DNA of 47,100 bases from Albidovulum sp. bin36 (GCA_002238565.1 MPMP01000037.1:1-47100); one strand, 5' to 3'; shown: positions 19,652 to 33,420, counted from the first letter of the stretch. Made by a program: numbers and translations. The notes: generated from the sequence alone by a model not told the origin.

Positions 19652-20263
19652 ATGGACCTTGCAAAGCTCGACAGGCTTGCGGACTACCTGTCGAAACGGC
19701 AGGAAGACCGCGTTAGATCGACCTCGGTCGTGCGCGGAGAATTGCTGGTGGAGGCCGTCGACTACGGCATCGACAAATTTGCCGAGTTCCTGAGGACAGA
19801 TCCGAAGTGCCTCTTTACTACGCTTGTCGACATTACCGCCGTCGACAGGCCGGGCGAAGACCTGCGCTTCGAAGTCGTCTACCATTTCCTGTCGATGGAG
19901 CTGAACCATAGAATCAGAGTGCGAATCGGCGTGCGCGAAGGCGAGCCGGTTCCGTCGGTCGTCGCGACCTTTCCGTCGGCGAACTGGTTCGAGCGCGAAG
20001 TGTTCGACATGTACGGAATACTTTTTTCGGGGCATCCGGACCTGCGGCGCCTTCTCACCGACTACGGCTTCAGCGGGCATCCGCTGCGCAAGGACTTTCC
20101 GCTTACGGGCTATTCGGAGGTTCGCTACGACGGCGAGCTCAAGCGCGTCGTCTACGAGCCGGTCAAGCTCGTCCAGGAATACCGCAGCTTCGATTTCATG
20201 AGCCCCTGGGAGGGCGCCGAGTACATCCTTCCCGAGAGCGCGGAAGCGGACGAGAAGGCATGA
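19652..20263 (+). CDS. nuoC: NADH-quinone oxidoreductase subunit C
   Basis: 203 residues of the 30-kDa peripheral subunit. Family blocks include [14 protein letters not shown], the strand-rich [19 protein letters not shown], and the signature [20 protein letters not shown], followed by [20 protein letters not shown]. It helps hold NuoB and NuoD in the Q-module. Here C and D are separate genes, unlike the NuoCD fusion of enterobacteria. Confidence 0.96.
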   Translation: MDLAKLDRLADYLSKRQEDRVRSTSVVRGELLVEAVDYGIDKFAEFLRTDPKCLFTTLVDITAVDRPGEDLRFEVVYHFLSMELNHRIRVRIGVREGEPVPSVVATFPSANWFEREVFDMYGILFSGHPDLRRLLTDYGFSGHPLRKDFPLTGYSEVRYDGELKRVVYEPVKLVQEYRSFDFMSPWEGAEYILPESAEADEKA

Positions 20264-20293
20264 CGGGCTCCCTCGCTCGCCGCGGAGGCGAAA

Positions 20294-21502
20294 ATGAACC
20301 GGGCTAGCGGGCAGCTCGAGGAGGGCGAGCGCAGGCTCCGAAATTTCAACATAAATTTCGGGCCGCAGCATCCCGCCGCGCACGGCGTTCTGCGGCTTGT
20401 GCTTGAATTGGACGGGGAGATCGTCGAGCGATGCGACCCGCATATCGGCTTGCTGCACCGCGGTACCGAAAAGCTGATGGAGAGCCGCACCTATCTCCAG
20501 AATCTGCCCTATTTCGACCGGCTCGACTACGTCGCCCCGATGAATCAGGAGCACGCCTGGTGCCTGGCGATCGAAAGGCTCACGGATACCCGGATTCCGC
20601 GCAGGGCGTCGCTAATCAGGGTCCTCTATTCCGAAATCGGGCGAATCCTCAACCACCTGCTGAACGTGACGACCCAGGCCATGGACGTCGGCGCGCTCAC
20701 GCCGCCGCTCTGGGGTTTCGAAGAGCGCGAAAAGCTCATGGTATTCTATGAGCGGGCTTGCGGCGCAAGACTCCACGCCGCGTACTTCCGGCCCGGCGGC
20801 GTGCATAGGGATTTGCCGCCCGAACTGATCGACGACATATTCGCGTGGAGCGAAACCTTTCCCGCCGTGCTCGACGACATCGACGGGCTGCTGACCGAAA
20901 ACCGGATCTTCAAGCAGAGGAACGTCGATATCGGCGTCGTTTCCCGGGACGACGCCAGGAACTGGTCTTTTTCCGGAGTCATGGTGAGAGGATCGGGGCT
21001 GGCGTGGGATTTGCGCCGGGCGCAGCCCTACGAATGCTACGACGAATTCGAATTCAAGGTGCCCGTCGGAGCGAACGGCGATTGCTACGACCGCTATTTG
21101 TGCCGCATGGCGGAAATGCGGGAAAGCGTCGGCATCGTCAGGCAGGCCGTCGAGAAGCTGGCGGACGCCGAGGGCGACGTCATTGTTCGAGGAAAGCTCT
21201 CGCCGCCCTCGAGATCGGACATGAAGACCTCCATGGAGGCCCTGATCCACCACTTCAAGCTATACACGGAAGGCTTTCGGGTGCCCGAAGGCGAAATCTA
21301 CGCCGCCGTGGAAGCTCCCAAGGGCGAGTTCGGCGTCTACCTCGTGTCGGACGGGACGAACCGGCCGTACAAGGCGAAAATCCGCGCGCCGGGATTCGCG
21401 CACCTGCAGGCCATGGACTATTTGTGCACCGGGCATCAGCTTGCCGACGTCTCGGCGATTCTCGGGTCGCTCGACATCGTCTTCGGAGAAGTCGACAGAT
21501 GA
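20294..21502 (+). CDS. nuoD: NADH-quinone oxidoreductase subunit D
   Basis: 402 residues, the 49-kDa subunit that shapes the quinone site. The N terminus has [18 protein letters not shown] with the quinone-site His, then [18 protein letters not shown]. The C terminus has the family end [12 protein letters not shown]. Length is as expected for a stand-alone NuoD. It is followed by a 104-base gap containing a GC-rich hairpin before nuoE. Confidence 0.97.
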   Translation: MNRASGQLEEGERRLRNFNINFGPQHPAAHGVLRLVLELDGEIVERCDPHIGLLHRGTEKLMESRTYLQNLPYFDRLDYVAPMNQEHAWCLAIERLTDTRIPRRASLIRVLYSEIGRILNHLLNVTTQAMDVGALTPPLWGFEEREKLMVFYERACGARLHAAYFRPGGVHRDLPPELIDDIFAWSETFPAVLDDIDGLLTENRIFKQRNVDIGVVSRDDARNWSFSGVMVRGSGLAWDLRRAQPYECYDEFEFKVPVGANGDCYDRYLCRMAEMRESVGIVRQAVEKLADAEGDVIVRGKLSPPSRSDMKTSMEALIHHFKLYTEGFRVPEGEIYAAVEAPKGEFGVYLVSDGTNRPYKAKIRAPGFAHLQAMDYLCTGHQLADVSAILGSLDIVFGEVDR

Positions 21503-21530
21503 TGCCGGCACGGCCTGAATCCGCGGTCCC

Positions 21531-21547
21531 CGGCGGCGAAGCCGCCG
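21531..21547 (+). promoter_or_regulatory. GC hairpin between nuoD and nuoE
   Basis: A perfect seven-base-pair stem, CGGCGGC-GAA-GCCGCCG, lies in the only sizeable early gap of the nuo operon (21503-21606). No T-run follows, so it is unlikely to terminate transcription outright; it may affect mRNA processing or stability. Confidence 0.4.
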
Positions 21548-21606
21548 CGATCGGGATAGCGTCTCGGCATTCGGCCGACTAGCGAGGAAAGGACTTCAGA
21601 GCCGAC

Positions 21607-22296
21607 ATGCAACGCCGCCTGCATCCCGAACAGCCCGACGGCTTCGAGTTCAGCCCGAGCAATCTGGCATGGGCGAAGAGCCAGATCGCCAAGTACCCCG
21701 CCGGTCGCCAGGCCTCGGCGATCATTCCGCTGCTTTGGCGAGCTCAGGAGCAGGAGGGGTGGCTGACGCGCGCCGCGATCGAGCGCGTCTCGTCGATGCT
21801 GGGCATGTCGCCAATGCGCGGGCTCGAGGTCGCGACCTTTTATTTCATGTTCCGGCTCAGCCCGCCGGGGTCGGTGGCGCACGTCCAAGTCTGCGGCACG
21901 ACGACGTGCATGATCTGCGGGGCCGAAGATCTCGTGGAGGTCTGCAGGAGGCGCATCGCGCCCGCGCCCCATCAAGTGTCGGAGGACGGAAAATTCAGCT
22001 GGGAGGAAGTCGAATGCCTCGGCGCTTGCGCCAATGCGCCGATGGCGCAGATCGGCAAGGACTATTACGAGGACCTTACTCCGGAAATCTTCGAAGGCAT
22101 CCTCGACAGATTCGCGGCCGGGGAGGTTCCAAGGCCGGGGCCGCAGAACGGGCGCTACGCGAGCGAGCCGAAATCCGGCCTTACGTCGCTTGAATCGCTT
22201 GATGGCGAAGCGCCAGCGGCCAGCCCTTCGGTTGCGCTCGCGCTCGAAATGGGCGATACGGTCGCGCTCGTCGGCAATGCCGAAGGGCGGGGCTGA
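21607..22296 (+). CDS. nuoE: NADH-quinone oxidoreductase subunit E
   Basis: 229 residues of the 24-kDa NADH-dehydrogenase subunit, with a thioredoxin-like domain binding the [2Fe-2S] cluster N1a. The four Cys are in [12 protein letters not shown] (first two ligands) and [13 protein letters not shown] (last two). The helical N-terminal bundle includes [16 protein letters not shown] low-complexity C-terminal tail of about 50 residues follows the core. Confidence 0.95.
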   Translation: MQRRLHPEQPDGFEFSPSNLAWAKSQIAKYPAGRQASAIIPLLWRAQEQEGWLTRAAIERVSSMLGMSPMRGLEVATFYFMFRLSPPGSVAHVQVCGTTTCMICGAEDLVEVCRRRIAPAPHQVSEDGKFSWEEVECLGACANAPMAQIGKDYYEDLTPEIFEGILDRFAAGEVPRPGPQNGRYASEPKSGLTSLESLDGEAPAASPSVALALEMGDTVALVGNAEGRG

Positions 22297-22299
22297 CCG

Positions 22300-22578
22300 A
22301 TGAAGCGACGCCGAAGAGAGTCCGCGGCCGCGCGGAGCGCGGCGGGGAGCGCCGCCGGCTCGCGGGACGCGCGGAAGAACGCGAGAACGCGCGTCGGCGC
22401 GATCGCAGTGATTGCGACGATGATTCTCTGGATGGCGCTGTCCTTCGGCGGCGGCAAGCTCGGACTGCCGATTCGCTACGCGTTTCTTCTGGATTTCGCG
22501 GCCTTGGCGGCATTCGCCTGGGCGATCGCCGTCATGTGGCCGTCGCTGCGCGAGCGGTTCGGCGGCGGAGGCGAATGA
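22300..22578 (+). CDS. Small membrane protein between nuoE and nuoF (DUF5337-like)
   Basis: 92 residues: a basic N terminus of about 30 residues rich in Arg and Ala, then two predicted membrane helices (VGAIAVIATMILWMALSF and FLLDFAALAAFAWAIAVMW) joined by GGGKLGLPIRYAF, and a short Gly-rich tail. A two-helix protein with this plan (I believe DUF5337) sits at the same place in nuo operons of Rhodobacterales and relatives. It lies three bases after nuoE and ends directly against nuoF, so it is co-translated with complex I genes. Role unknown; assembly or accessory subunit is a guess from position. Confidence 0.75.
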   Translation: MKRRRRESAAARSAAGSAAGSRDARKNARTRVGAIAVIATMILWMALSFGGGKLGLPIRYAFLLDFAALAAFAWAIAVMWPSLRERFGGGGE

Positions 22579-23871
<1,293 letters not shown>

Positions 23872-23911
23872 AGCGGATCGTCCCAACAGTGCCTTCAGCG
23901 GGAGAAGATTG

Positions 23912-25924
23912 ATGACGGAACTTCGCAAGGTTGTAATCGACGACCTGGAAATCGAAGTGGAACCTGAATTCACCCTCCTGCAGGCATGCGAGCAGGCGGG
24001 CGTCGAGATCCCTCGATTTTGCTATCACGAGCGCCTTTCTATCGCCGGCAACTGCCGGATGTGCCTGGTGGAAGTCGTCGGCGGCCCGCCCAAGCCCACG
24101 GCTTCGTGCGCCTTTCAAGTCAAGGACCTTCGTCCCGGACGGGACGGGTCGCCGCCGCGCGTCAGCACCAACAGCCCGATGGTCAGGAAGGCGCGCGAGG
24201 GGGTGATGGAGTTCCTGCTAATCAACCATCCGCTGGACTGTCCGATTTGCGACCAGGGCGGCGAATGCGACCTGCAGGATCAGGCAATGGCCTACGGCGT
24301 CGATTTCAGCAGGTACCGGGAGCCGAAGCGAGCCGTCGAGGACCTAGATCTAGGCCCGCTTGTCGAAACGCACATGACGCGGTGCATTTCATGCACGCGC
24401 TGCGTTCGTTTTACGACCGAGGTGGCCGGCGTGGAGCAAATGGGTCAAACGGGCCGAGGCGAGGATGCGGAGATCACCAGCTATCTCAATAGCACGCTTG
24501 ATTCGAACCTGCAGGGCAATATTATCGATCTGTGCCCGGTCGGCGCGCTGACGTCGAAGCCGTATGCCTTCACCGCCCGGCCCTGGGAACTGCGAAAGAC
24601 CGAAACCATCGATGCCATGGACGCGCTGGGATCCAACATCCGCGTGGATGCGAAGGGTTCGTCCATTATGCGCATTCTGCCTCGAAACCACGACGGCGTG
24701 AACGAGGAGTGGATAAGCGACAAGACGCGCTTTGTCTGGGACGGGCTCAGGAGCCGGCGGCTCGACAGGCCCTATGTCAGGAAGGGCGGCAAGCTGCAGG
24801 CTGCGACATGGGATGATGCTCTCGGCGCCGCCGCGAAGGCGCTGGCGCGCGGAAACAGCGCGGCCGCAATTGCAGGCGACCTGGCTCCGGTCGAGGCGAT
24901 GTATGCGCTGAAGAGACTAATGGAGGGATGCGGCGGCAAGGTCGAATGCCGGGTCGACGGCGCCAGGCTGCCGGCCGGCAACAGATCCGCGTATGTTGGC
25001 AACGCGCGAATCGAAGACGTGGGGCGCGCCGGCCGAATCGTTCTCGTTGGATGCAACCCGAGAGTCGAAGCGCCGGTTTTCAATGCGAGGATTCGCGCCG
25101 CGTGGCTCGCCGGAGCGGAAATCGTCGCGGTCGGCCAGACCGCGGACCTGACGTACGAGTGCCGCCACGCGGGAACGGGGCGCGATTCGCTGACGGCATT
25201 GGCGCAGGAAACTTTCGAACGCCCCGACGCCGATCGAACAATGGTCGTCGTAGGGCAGGGAGCTCTTCGCGGCGCGGACGGCGAAGCCGTGCTGTCGCTG
25301 GCTATGCGCATCGCCGGCCAGGGCCTCGGCATGCTTGTTCTGCATTCCGCGGCGAGCCGCGTCGGCGGAATGGACATCGGCTTCAATTGCGACGGCGGCA
25401 TCGACGCGGCGCTTGAAGGCGCGGACACGGTCTATAATCTTGGCGCGGACGAACTCGACATTCCGGAAGGGCCATTCGTTATCTACCAGGGGAGCCACGG
25501 CGACAGGGGCGCGAAACGCGCCGACGTGATCCTGCCGGGCGCGGCGTATACGGAAGAGCATGGAACGTTCGTGAATACGGAAGGTCGCCCGCAGCTTGCG
25601 GCGCAAGCCGCATTCCCTCCGGGCGAATCCAAATCGAACTGGGCCATTGTGCGAGCTCTATCGTCCGCGATGGGCAATCCGCTTCCCTTCAATACGATCG
25701 GCCAGCTGCAGAGGGAGATTGCCGAACATCATCCGGTCGTCGCGTCCCTGGACGAAATCGCCGATTGCGAGTGGAGGCCGCTTCCCGAAGGAAAGCTATT
25801 GAAAGGCGAGTTCCCGCCGATTATCGAGAACTTCTACCAAACGAATCCGATCGCGAGGGCGTCGGCGATTATGGCCGAACTTGCAGCAAGCTCGGATAGG
25901 CCGAAACAGGTCGCAGCCGAATGA
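23912..25924 (+). CDS. nuoG: NADH-quinone oxidoreductase subunit G
   Basis: 670 residues, the 75-kDa subunit forming the iron-sulfur wire. The N-terminal 2Fe-2S domain has [20 protein letters not shown] and a later Cys in TASCAFQ. The His-Cys3 cluster is in [19 protein letters not shown]. The 4Fe-4S ligands are in [13 protein letters not shown] and [13 protein letters not shown]. The molybdopterin-oxidoreductase-like remainder (from about 220) binds no cofactor in this family. ATG 23912 has GGGAGAAG upstream; a TTG one codon earlier is less likely. It is close to the usual alphaproteobacterial length. Confidence 0.96.
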   Translation: MTELRKVVIDDLEIEVEPEFTLLQACEQAGVEIPRFCYHERLSIAGNCRMCLVEVVGGPPKPTASCAFQVKDLRPGRDGSPPRVSTNSPMVRKAREGVMEFLLINHPLDCPICDQGGECDLQDQAMAYGVDFSRYREPKRAVEDLDLGPLVETHMTRCISCTRCVRFTTEVAGVEQMGQTGRGEDAEITSYLNSTLDSNLQGNIIDLCPVGALTSKPYAFTARPWELRKTETIDAMDALGSNIRVDAKGSSIMRILPRNHDGVNEEWISDKTRFVWDGLRSRRLDRPYVRKGGKLQAATWDDALGAAAKALARGNSAAAIAGDLAPVEAMYALKRLMEGCGGKVECRVDGARLPAGNRSAYVGNARIEDVGRAGRIVLVGCNPRVEAPVFNARIRAAWLAGAEIVAVGQTADLTYECRHAGTGRDSLTALAQETFERPDADRTMVVVGQGALRGADGEAVLSLAMRIAGQGLGMLVLHSAASRVGGMDIGFNCDGGIDAALEGADTVYNLGADELDIPEGPFVIYQGSHGDRGAKRADVILPGAAYTEEHGTFVNTEGRPQLAAQAAFPPGESKSNWAIVRALSSAMGNPLPFNTIGQLQREIAEHHPVVASLDEIADCEWRPLPEGKLLKGEFPPIIENFYQTNPIARASAIMAELAASSDRPKQVAAE

Positions 25925-25973
25925 AGCCGATAGCGGAAACGGCGGGCGCGACGCGAGAAAGTTGCGGGGCGAG

Positions 25974-27011
25974 ATGAACGAATTTTTCGATTCGTCGCTG
26001 GGCGTGTTCGTCATCATTCTCGCGCAGTGCCTGGCGATGACCGCGTTCGTAATGATTTCGCTGCTGTTCCTGGTCTACGGCGACCGGAAAATCTGGGCGG
26101 CCGTGCAGATGCGCCGAGGCCCCAATGTCGTCGGCGCCTTCGGCCTTCTCCAATCCGTGGCGGACGCCCTGAAGTACGTGCTCAAGGAAATCGTGATTCC
26201 CGCGAGCTCCGACCGGGCGGTATTCCTGCTTGCGCCCTTGGTGTCCTTCGTGCTGGCGATAACGGCCTGGGCCGCTATTCCGTTTGCGGACGGGTGGGTG
26301 ATCGCCAACCTGAATGTCGGAATTCTCTTTATTTTCGCGGTGTCCTCGCTTGAGGTCTACGGCGTAATCATGGGCGGGTGGGCGTCGAATTCCAAGTATC
26401 CGTTCCTGGGGTCCCTGCGCTCGGCGGCGCAGATGATTTCCTACGAAGTTTCGATCGGGTTCATAATCGTCGGGATCCTGATTTCCACGGGATCGCTGAA
26501 TCTTACGGAAATCGTCAGGGCGCAGGACGGGCCCTACGGATTCTTCAGCTGGTACTGGCTTCCGCACCTGCCCATGGCCGTTCTGTTTTTCGTTTCGGCG
26601 CTTGCGGAAACCAACCGTCCGCCGTTCGACCTGCCCGAAGCCGAATCGGAGCTCGTGGCGGGGTACCAGGTCGAATATTCGTCGACGCCGTTTCTTCTAT
26701 TCATGGCGGGGGAGTACATCGCCATTTTCCTTATGTGCGCGCTCATGTCGCTCCTGTTCTTCGGCGGGTGGCTGTCGCCGGTGCCGGGATTGCCGGACGG
26801 CGCGCTTTGGATGGTTGCGAAGATGGGCTTTTTCTTTTTCCTTTTCGCCATGGTCAAAGCGGTCGTTCCCCGCTATCGGTACGACCAGCTCATGCGCCTG
26901 GGCTGGAAAGTCTTCTTGCCCCTCTCGCTCGGCTGGGTTGCCCTGACCGGCCTGTTCGCGCAATACGGATGGTTCGGCGGCGCCTACGTGCGCTGGGCCA
27001 TTGGAGGATAG
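25974..27011 (+). CDS. nuoH: NADH-quinone oxidoreductase subunit H
   Basis: 345 residues with eight membrane helices. It links the Q-module to the membrane arm and forms part of the quinone channel. Family blocks are [40 protein letters not shown] and [14 protein letters not shown], whose acidic residues belong to the E-channel. ATG 25974 starts at the first helix; the frame upstream to 25881 overlaps nuoG and is not conserved in character. Confidence 0.97.
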   Translation: MNEFFDSSLGVFVIILAQCLAMTAFVMISLLFLVYGDRKIWAAVQMRRGPNVVGAFGLLQSVADALKYVLKEIVIPASSDRAVFLLAPLVSFVLAITAWAAIPFADGWVIANLNVGILFIFAVSSLEVYGVIMGGWASNSKYPFLGSLRSAAQMISYEVSIGFIIVGILISTGSLNLTEIVRAQDGPYGFFSWYWLPHLPMAVLFFVSALAETNRPPFDLPEAESELVAGYQVEYSSTPFLLFMAGEYIAIFLMCALMSLLFFGGWLSPVPGLPDGALWMVAKMGFFFFLFAMVKAVVPRYRYDQLMRLGWKVFLPLSLGWVALTGLFAQYGWFGGAYVRWAIGG

Positions 27012-27015
27012 ACGG

Positions 27016-27513
27016 ATGGCAAGCAAATTCAGCGCGAGCCGCGCGGCCAAATACCTCGTCTTCTGGGACTTTCTGTCCGGATTCAGGCTCGGCCTCAAAT
27101 ATTTCTTCGCGCCCAAGGCGACCGTCAACTATCCGCACGAAAAGGGCCCCCTTTCGCCGCGATTCCGCGGCGAGCACGCGCTGAGGCGGTATCCCAACGG
27201 CGAGGAGCGCTGCATCGCCTGCAAGCTGTGCGAAGCGATCTGCCCGGCTCAGGCGATCACGATCGACGCCGAGCCGCGCGAAGACGGTTCGAGACGAACG
27301 ACTCGCTACGATATCGACATGACCAAGTGCATTTACTGCGGCTTTTGCCAGGAGGCGTGCCCGGTCGACGCGATCGTGCAGGGTCCGAATTTCGAGTTCG
27401 CGACGGAAACGAGAGAGGAATTGTTCTACGACAAGGATAAGCTGCTGGAGAACGGAGACCGCTGGGAGGCCGAAATCGCCCGCAATATCGAGATCGATGC
27501 GCCGTACCGCTAG
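27016..27513 (+). CDS. nuoI: NADH-quinone oxidoreductase subunit I
   Basis: 165 residues, the 23-kDa ferredoxin-like subunit carrying clusters N6a and N6b. The two Cys motifs are [18 protein letters not shown] and [19 protein letters not shown] 27016 is preceded by GGAGG at a seven-base spacing; an upstream in-frame codon at 27001 lies within nuoH and is rejected as start. Confidence 0.97.
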   Translation: MASKFSASRAAKYLVFWDFLSGFRLGLKYFFAPKATVNYPHEKGPLSPRFRGEHALRRYPNGEERCIACKLCEAICPAQAITIDAEPREDGSRRTTRYDIDMTKCIYCGFCQEACPVDAIVQGPNFEFATETREELFYDKDKLLENGDRWEAEIARNIEIDAPYR

Positions 27514-27546
27514 CATGAATGGTCGGCTGAATCGGGCGCGGGCGCC

Positions 27547-28164
27547 ATGGGCATAGCGGCATTCGCCTTCTACCTGTTCGCCATCTTGGCGGTCGGCTCC
27601 GGCCTTTGCGTCGTAGTCGCGCGGAATCCGGTGCACGCCGTGCTCTGGCTCATCCTGGCTTTTCTTTCATCGGCCGGCCTGTTCGTCCTTCTCGGAGCCG
27701 AGTTCGTAGCGATGCTGCTGATCATCGTCTACGTGGGCGCCGTCGCCGTGCTGTTCCTATTCGTCGTCATGATGCTCGACGTGAATTTCGCCGAATTCAG
27801 AGCGGGAATGGCTAGATTCGTGCCGGTCGGCCTGCTGATCGGGCTGGTTCTCTTAATGATGCTCGGCCTGGCATTCGCGGAATGGTCGCCGTCGGTCGTC
27901 GCGCCGTCGCTCAGGCAGGCGGAAACGCCGCCCCTCGACGCAATGCAGAATACGCCCGCGCTAGGCAATCTCATCTACACCAAGTATGTTTACCTGTTCC
28001 AGGCGGCGGGATTGATTCTGCTCGTCGCCATGATCGGGGCCATAATCCTAACGCATCGGAAGAGGGAAGGAATCAAGAGGCAGGATATCGTCGCGCAGAT
28101 TCAGCGCGACCCGGCGGAATCGATAAAGCTGGTGGATGTCCCGTCCGGGAAGGGGCTTCAATGA
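27547..28164 (+). CDS. nuoJ: NADH-quinone oxidoreductase subunit J
   Basis: 205 residues with five membrane helices; part of the proton-pumping membrane arm. The third helix carries the conserved motif [20 protein letters not shown] (pi-bulge helix involved in gating), and [15 protein letters not shown] precedes it. It overlaps nuoK by four bases. Confidence 0.95.
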   Translation: MGIAAFAFYLFAILAVGSGLCVVVARNPVHAVLWLILAFLSSAGLFVLLGAEFVAMLLIIVYVGAVAVLFLFVVMMLDVNFAEFRAGMARFVPVGLLIGLVLLMMLGLAFAEWSPSVVAPSLRQAETPPLDAMQNTPALGNLIYTKYVYLFQAAGLILLVAMIGAIILTHRKREGIKRQDIVAQIQRDPAESIKLVDVPSGKGLQ

Positions 28165-28466
28165 TCGGGCTGGAGCACTACCTCGCGGTCGCCGCGGCCC
28201 TTTTCGTTACGGGCGTGTTCGGTATTTTTCTGAATAGGAAGAACATCATCGTAATTTTAATGTCGATCGAGCTCATGCTGCTAGCCGTCAACATCAATCT
28301 AGTGGCTTTTTCAGCTCATCTAGGCGATCTCGTCGGCCAGGTCTTCACGCTTTTCGTGCTAACCGTCGCAGCCGCCGAGGCCGCGATCGGTTTGGCCATT
28401 CTGGTGTGCTTCTTCCGCAATCGCGGCTCGATCGCCGTTTACGACGTGAACTTAATGAAGGGCTAG
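28161..28466 (+). CDS. nuoK: NADH-quinone oxidoreductase subunit K
   Basis: 101 residues, three membrane helices, related to MrpC. Conserved membrane Glu residues occur in [17 protein letters not shown] and [17 protein letters not shown], which form part of the proton path. It begins at an ATG overlapping the nuoJ stop (ATGA). Confidence 0.97.
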   Translation: MIGLEHYLAVAAALFVTGVFGIFLNRKNIIVILMSIELMLLAVNINLVAFSAHLGDLVGQVFTLFVLTVAAAEAAIGLAILVCFFRNRGSIAVYDVNLMKG

Positions 28467-28473
28467 CGCGCCG

Positions 28474-30432
28474 ATGGAAAAATTCATCCTGTTGGCGCCT
28501 CTGGCTGGCGCGGTATTCTGCGGATTCGGCTACCGCCTCGTCGGCGAGCGCGCGGCCCTGATCGTCGCGACCGCGCTCGTATTTCTTTCCGCCGCCCTCA
28601 GCTGGGCGATTTTTCTGACATTCGACGGAGAGGCGCAGAGATTTCCGATCCTGCGCTTTATCGACAGCGGCTCGCTTGCCGCCGGATGGTCCATCCTGCT
28701 GGATCGCCTGACCGCGGTCATGCTGGTCGTGGTCACGACGGTTTCGGCTCTGGTCCATCTCTACAGCTTCGGCTACATGCACGCCGACCCGAGATGGAGG
28801 GAAGGCGAAATCTACAAGCCGAGGTTTTTCGCCTATCTTTCCTTTTTTACCTTCGCCATGCTCGCGCTCGTCACGGCGGACAATCTGGTTCAGCTGTTTT
28901 TCGGCTGGGAGGGCGTCGGCGTCGCCTCGTACCTCCTGATCGGCTTCTACTACAGGAAGCCGGAGGCCAACTCCGCGGCGATCAAGGCGTTTATCGTCAA
29001 TCGCATCGGCGATTTCGGCCTGGCTCTAGGCGTTTTCGCTCTGTTTTTCCTCACCGACTCCATCCAGTACGACGTGATTTTCGCCAGCGCGCGCGAATTG
29101 GCCGATACGCGCATCGGATTCCTCTGGGCGGAGGTCAACGCCGCGGAGCTGACGGCCGTGTTGCTGTTCGTGGGCGCGATGGGCAAATCGGCGCAGCTGT
29201 TCCTTCACACCTGGCTGCCCGATGCGATGGAGGGCCCGACCCCGGTGTCCGCCCTGATTCATGCGGCGACCATGGTAACCGCCGGCGTCTTCCTCGTCTG
29301 CCGCATGTCGCCGCTGTTCGAATACGCGCCGTTCGCGCTGTCGGCGGTGGCCGCTGTCGGCGCCGCGACCGCGTTCTTCGCCGCGACTGTCGGCCTGGTT
29401 CAGAACGACATCAAGAGAGTCGTAGCCTATTCAACCTGCTCGCAGCTCGGCTACATGTTCGTGGCCGCGGGGGTAGGCGCATACCCGGTAGCCATGTTCC
29501 ACCTCTTTACCCACGCCTTTTTCAAGGCTCTGCTGTTTTTGGGAGCGGGCTCGGTTATCCACGCGATGCATCACGAGCAGGACATGAGGCATTACGGCGG
29601 ATTGCGGCGGAGCATCCCGTGGACGTTCTGGGGAATGATGATCGGCACTCTGGCGATTACCGGGGTCGGCGTTCCGCTGACCCACTTCGGCTTCGCCGGA
29701 TTCCTTTCGAAGGACGCGATCATCGAATCGTCCTTCGCCGCCGGAACCGGCGTGGGGGAATTCGCATTCTGGCTTCTGGTCGCGTCGGCGCTGATGACCA
29801 GCTTCTATTCCTGGAGGCTGATGTTTCTGACCTTTTTCGGCGAGTATCGGGGCCGCGAGGGCGTCGCCGCTCACGAATCGCCCTGGACGATGCTCGCGCC
29901 GCTCGCCGTGCTCGCAGTCGGATCGGTTTTCGCGGGGATGGTCTGGTACGAGGAATTCTTCGGGTATCGCGCGCTGGAATACTTCGGCGCGTCCCTGCAC
30001 GCCGCGCCGGGCAACGAGGTCATCGGCGACGCGCACCATGTCGCCTCCTGGGTCAAGGCGTCGCCCTTTGCGGCGATGGCCGCCGGATTCGCGCTGGCGT
30101 GGCTGTTCTATATCCGGAGCCCGGCGATACCGGGCAAGCTGGCGGCGACCCATAGGCCGCTCTACCTCTTCCTTTACAACAAGTGGTATTTCGACGAGGC
30201 CTACGAGATCGTTTTCGTGCGTCCGGCGAAATGCCTCGGCAGGCTGCTCTGGAAAAAGGGCGACGGCGCGATCATCGACGGCGCGCTCAACGGAATCGCT
30301 ATGGGCGCGGTGCCGTTCCTGACCAGACTCGCCGGGCGGGCGCAGTCCGGGACGGTCTACCAGTACGCGTTCGTCATGGTGCTGGGGCTGGCCCTGATTC
30401 TGGCGGCGATTTCCGTAGCGGGCGGCGGCTGA
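28474..30432 (+). CDS. nuoL: NADH-quinone oxidoreductase subunit L
   Basis: 652 residues, the distal antiporter-like pump subunit with the long lateral helix. Blocks include [20 protein letters not shown] (key Glu), [20 protein letters not shown] (key Lys and the [20 protein letters not shown] family signature), and [20 protein letters not shown]. The C-terminal membrane segments after about residue 500 fit the lateral helix and terminal helix. It shares one base with nuoM. Confidence 0.97.
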   Translation: MEKFILLAPLAGAVFCGFGYRLVGERAALIVATALVFLSAALSWAIFLTFDGEAQRFPILRFIDSGSLAAGWSILLDRLTAVMLVVVTTVSALVHLYSFGYMHADPRWREGEIYKPRFFAYLSFFTFAMLALVTADNLVQLFFGWEGVGVASYLLIGFYYRKPEANSAAIKAFIVNRIGDFGLALGVFALFFLTDSIQYDVIFASARELADTRIGFLWAEVNAAELTAVLLFVGAMGKSAQLFLHTWLPDAMEGPTPVSALIHAATMVTAGVFLVCRMSPLFEYAPFALSAVAAVGAATAFFAATVGLVQNDIKRVVAYSTCSQLGYMFVAAGVGAYPVAMFHLFTHAFFKALLFLGAGSVIHAMHHEQDMRHYGGLRRSIPWTFWGMMIGTLAITGVGVPLTHFGFAGFLSKDAIIESSFAAGTGVGEFAFWLLVASALMTSFYSWRLMFLTFFGEYRGREGVAAHESPWTMLAPLAVLAVGSVFAGMVWYEEFFGYRALEYFGASLHAAPGNEVIGDAHHVASWVKASPFAAMAAGFALAWLFYIRSPAIPGKLAATHRPLYLFLYNKWYFDEAYEIVFVRPAKCLGRLLWKKGDGAIIDGALNGIAMGAVPFLTRLAGRAQSGTVYQYAFVMVLGLALILAAISVAGGG

Positions 30433-31964
30433 TGGAGAACCTTCTGTCCATCGTCGTATTCACGCCGCTTATCGCCGCGCTCATCATGGCCGCGTTTCTT
30501 CGCGGCGAGGACAAGGCGGCCGAGCTGAACGTCAAGCGGCTGGCGTTCGTGGCGTCGATGGCGACATTCGCGGCTTCGCTATTCATCCTGGCGGGATTCG
30601 ACCCGGACGATACCGGATTCCAGTTCGTCGAGGAGCATTCCTGGCTTCCGGGCCTGAAATACAAGATGGGCGTGGACGGCATCAGCGTTCTCTTCGTGCT
30701 GCTGACGACATTCCTTATGCCCGTCACGATGCTTGCCTGCTGGAACGTAACGCATCGCATCAAGGAATTCATGATCGCCTTCCTCGTGCTCGAGACGTTC
30801 ATGGTAGGAGTATTCTGCGCGCTCGACCTGGTTCTGTTCTATCTTTTCTTCGAGGCGGGCCTCATTCCGATGTTCCTAATCATCGGGATCTGGGGCGGAA
30901 AGGAGCGCATCTACGCCTCTTTCAAGTTCTTCCTGTACACGCTTCTGGGATCGATTCTCATGCTTGTGGCGATGATCTATCTCTGGCTGGACGCCGGCAC
31001 GACGGACATTGCCGAACTGCTGAATCATACGGTTCGGCACGATGATATCGCATTCTGGGGCTGGCGAATCGCCGGCGGCGTCCAAACTATGCTCTGGCTG
31101 GCGTTCTTCGCGTCCTTCGCCGTCAAGCTGCCGATGTGGCCGGTGCATACATGGCTGCCCGACGCGCATGTTCAGGCGCCGACCGGCGGGTCGGTCATTC
31201 TCGCGGCGATACTTCTGAAAATGGGCGGCTACGGGTTTCTCCGGTTCAGCCTTCCCATGTTCCCCGTGGCGTCGGACATCCTCGCTCCGTTCGTGATGTG
31301 GCTGAGCGTCGTCGCGATCATCTATACCTCGCTGGTGGCGATGATGCAGGAGGACATGAAAAAGCTGATCGCGTATTCGTCGGTCGCGCACATGGGATTC
31401 GTTACCATCGGAATTTTCGCGGCCAATCGGCAGGGGGTCGACGGGGCTATTTTCCAGATGCTGTCGCACGGGTTCATTTCCGGCGCGCTCTTCCTGTGCG
31501 TCGGGGTTATCTACGACCGCATGAAATCCCGCAGAATCGACGACTACGGCGGGCTGGTGGTGCGCATGCCCGCATACGCGCTGGTCTTCATGATATTCAC
31601 GCTCGCGAATGTCGGCCTGCCGGGGACCAGCGGCTTCGTCGGAGAGTTCCTGACCTTGGCCGGAGCGTTCCAGAAAAGCACCTGGATAGCGTTTTTCGCG
31701 GCGACCGGCGTGGTTCTTTCCGCCGCCTACGCGCTGTGGCTGTTCCGGCGGGTGGTTTTCGGAGATCTGGTCAAGGAGGCGCTCGGAGCCATCGGGGACA
31801 TGGAGCGGCGGGAGAAATGGGTTTTCGCGCCGCTTGTCGCGATGGTCATCGCGCTCGGCGTGTATCCCAGCCTGGTAACGGATATCATCGGGCCTTCAGT
31901 GCAGCAGCTGGTCGAACATGTCGCCGAGAGCCCCGGCATGACGGCGCGGCTGTCAGGGAAATAG
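30432..31964 (+). CDS. nuoM: NADH-quinone oxidoreductase subunit M
   Basis: 510 residues, an antiporter-like pump subunit. It has [20 protein letters not shown] with the key Glu, the lysine helix [20 protein letters not shown], and [23 protein letters not shown] 30432 overlaps the nuoL stop by one base; the longer frame upstream is within nuoL. Confidence 0.97.
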   Translation: MENLLSIVVFTPLIAALIMAAFLRGEDKAAELNVKRLAFVASMATFAASLFILAGFDPDDTGFQFVEEHSWLPGLKYKMGVDGISVLFVLLTTFLMPVTMLACWNVTHRIKEFMIAFLVLETFMVGVFCALDLVLFYLFFEAGLIPMFLIIGIWGGKERIYASFKFFLYTLLGSILMLVAMIYLWLDAGTTDIAELLNHTVRHDDIAFWGWRIAGGVQTMLWLAFFASFAVKLPMWPVHTWLPDAHVQAPTGGSVILAAILLKMGGYGFLRFSLPMFPVASDILAPFVMWLSVVAIIYTSLVAMMQEDMKKLIAYSSVAHMGFVTIGIFAANRQGVDGAIFQMLSHGFISGALFLCVGVIYDRMKSRRIDDYGGLVVRMPAYALVFMIFTLANVGLPGTSGFVGEFLTLAGAFQKSTWIAFFAATGVVLSAAYALWLFRRVVFGDLVKEALGAIGDMERREKWVFAPLVAMVIALGVYPSLVTDIIGPSVQQLVEHVAESPGMTARLSGK

Positions 31965-31968
31965 GCGA

Positions 31969-33420
31969 ATGAGCGCGTTTCTAGACATTTATTCCGCCGC
32001 CGCGATTCCCGAGATAATACTCGCCGTCTATGCGATGGCGGCCCTGATCTGGGGCGCGTTCTCCAAAGGGGAGGGCGCCGATTCCGGCATTCTCTGGACG
32101 ACGGCGCTGATATTGCTCGGATTGGGAGCGTGGCTGGCGGTCGCGCCGCCCGGATCCCGTTCCGCCTTCGGCGGCCTGTTCATCGACGACGGCGTGTCGA
32201 GGTTCTCCAAAGTGCTTATCCTGGTTTCCTCGGCTCTCGTGCTCGTGCTAAGCCACGACTACTTCCGGCGCGAGCGGCAGCTTAAGTACGAGTTCCCGGT
32301 GCTCGCCGCCCTTTCAGTCGTCGGCATGATGACGATGGTTTCGGCCGGCGATCTGATGTCGATGTACATGGGCATCGAGCTGCAGTCGCTATCGCTCTAC
32401 GTCCTGGCGGCGTTCAATCGCGACAGCGCGCGGTCGTCGGAAGCCGGCCTCAAGTACTTCGTGCTCGGCGCATTGTCGTCCGGACTCCTTCTTTACGGCG
32501 CGTCGCTTGCCTACGGCTTCGCCGGGACGACCAGCTTCGTCGGCATTGCGCAAGCGATCGAGGCCGGCGGCGTTTCTCTGGGAATGCTGTTCGCCTTGGC
32601 CTTCATGGCCGCCGGGCTCGCCTTCAAGGTTTCGGCGGCGCCTTTCCACATGTGGACTCCCGACGTCTACGAAGGCGCGCCGACTCCGGTTACCGCATTT
32701 TTCGCCACGGCTCCGAAAGTCGCTGCGATGGTTCTGTTTACCAGGCTTCTGCTTGAGGCTTTCGGCGACGCGTCGGGCGACTGGCGGCAGATCCTGGTGT
32801 TCCTTTCGGTCGCTTCGATGTTCATCGGCGCGATCGCCGCCATCGGACAGAGAGACATCAAGAGGCTGATGGCGTATTCGTCGATCGCCCACATGGGCTT
32901 CGCGCTGATGGGGATATGCGCCGGCACGAAGCAGGGCGTCGACGCGATGCTGCTGTACATCGCCATTTACCTGACCATGAATATCGGCACGTTCGCCTTC
33001 ATTCTCTCCATGCGGCGGAACGGCGCCCCGGTTACGGACATCGGCGCGCTGAACATGTATTCGAGGCAGTCTCCGCTGCGCGCGCTCGCGCTTCTGCTGC
33101 TTCTGTTCTCCTTGGCGGGAATCGTTCCGCTGGTTGGTTTTTTCGCGAAATTCTACGTCTTCCGGGCGGCTCTCGACGCTGGAATGATCTGGCTGGTCGT
33201 CGCCGGCGGAATAGCCTCGGTCATCGGGGCGTTCTACTATTTGCGAATCGTCTACTTCATGTACTTCGGGGTCGAGCAGGAGCATCTTGATTCGGAATTC
33301 CCGAAATTCGGCACTCTCGCGCTTGTCGCGTCCGCCGCGCTAATGCTCGTCGGCGCGGTGAACCTTTTCGGCGTTCCTGAAATCGCCTCCGCCGCGACGT
33401 CGGCGTGGTTCGCTGAATGA
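31969..33420 (+). CDS. nuoN: NADH-quinone oxidoreductase subunit N
   Basis: 483 residues, the third antiporter-like pump subunit. Key motifs are [20 protein letters not shown], the lysine helix [20 protein letters not shown], and [20 protein letters not shown]. It completes the 14-subunit set in standard order. The stop overlaps the birA start by four bases. Confidence 0.97.
   Translation: MSAFLDIYSAAAIPEIILAVYAMAALIWGAFSKGEGADSGILWTTALILLGLGAWLAVAPPGSRSAFGGLFIDDGVSRFSKVLILVSSALVLVLSHDYFRRERQLKYEFPVLAALSVVGMMTMVSAGDLMSMYMGIELQSLSLYVLAAFNRDSARSSEAGLKYFVLGALSSGLLLYGASLAYGFAGTTSFVGIAQAIEAGGVSLGMLFALAFMAAGLAFKVSAAPFHMWTPDVYEGAPTPVTAFFATAPKVAAMVLFTRLLLEAFGDASGDWRQILVFLSVASMFIGAIAAIGQRDIKRLMAYSSIAHMGFALMGICAGTKQGVDAMLLYIAIYLTMNIGTFAFILSMRRNGAPVTDIGALNMYSRQSPLRALALLLLLFSLAGIVPLVGFFAKFYVFRAALDAGMIWLVVAGGIASVIGAFYYLRIVYFMYFGVEQEHLDSEFPKFGTLALVASAALMLVGAVNLFGVPEIASAATSAWFAE

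Noticed and set aside
19601..20554. A 317-codon minus-strand frame over nuoC/nuoD
   Set aside because: Shadow of two well-conserved nuo genes.
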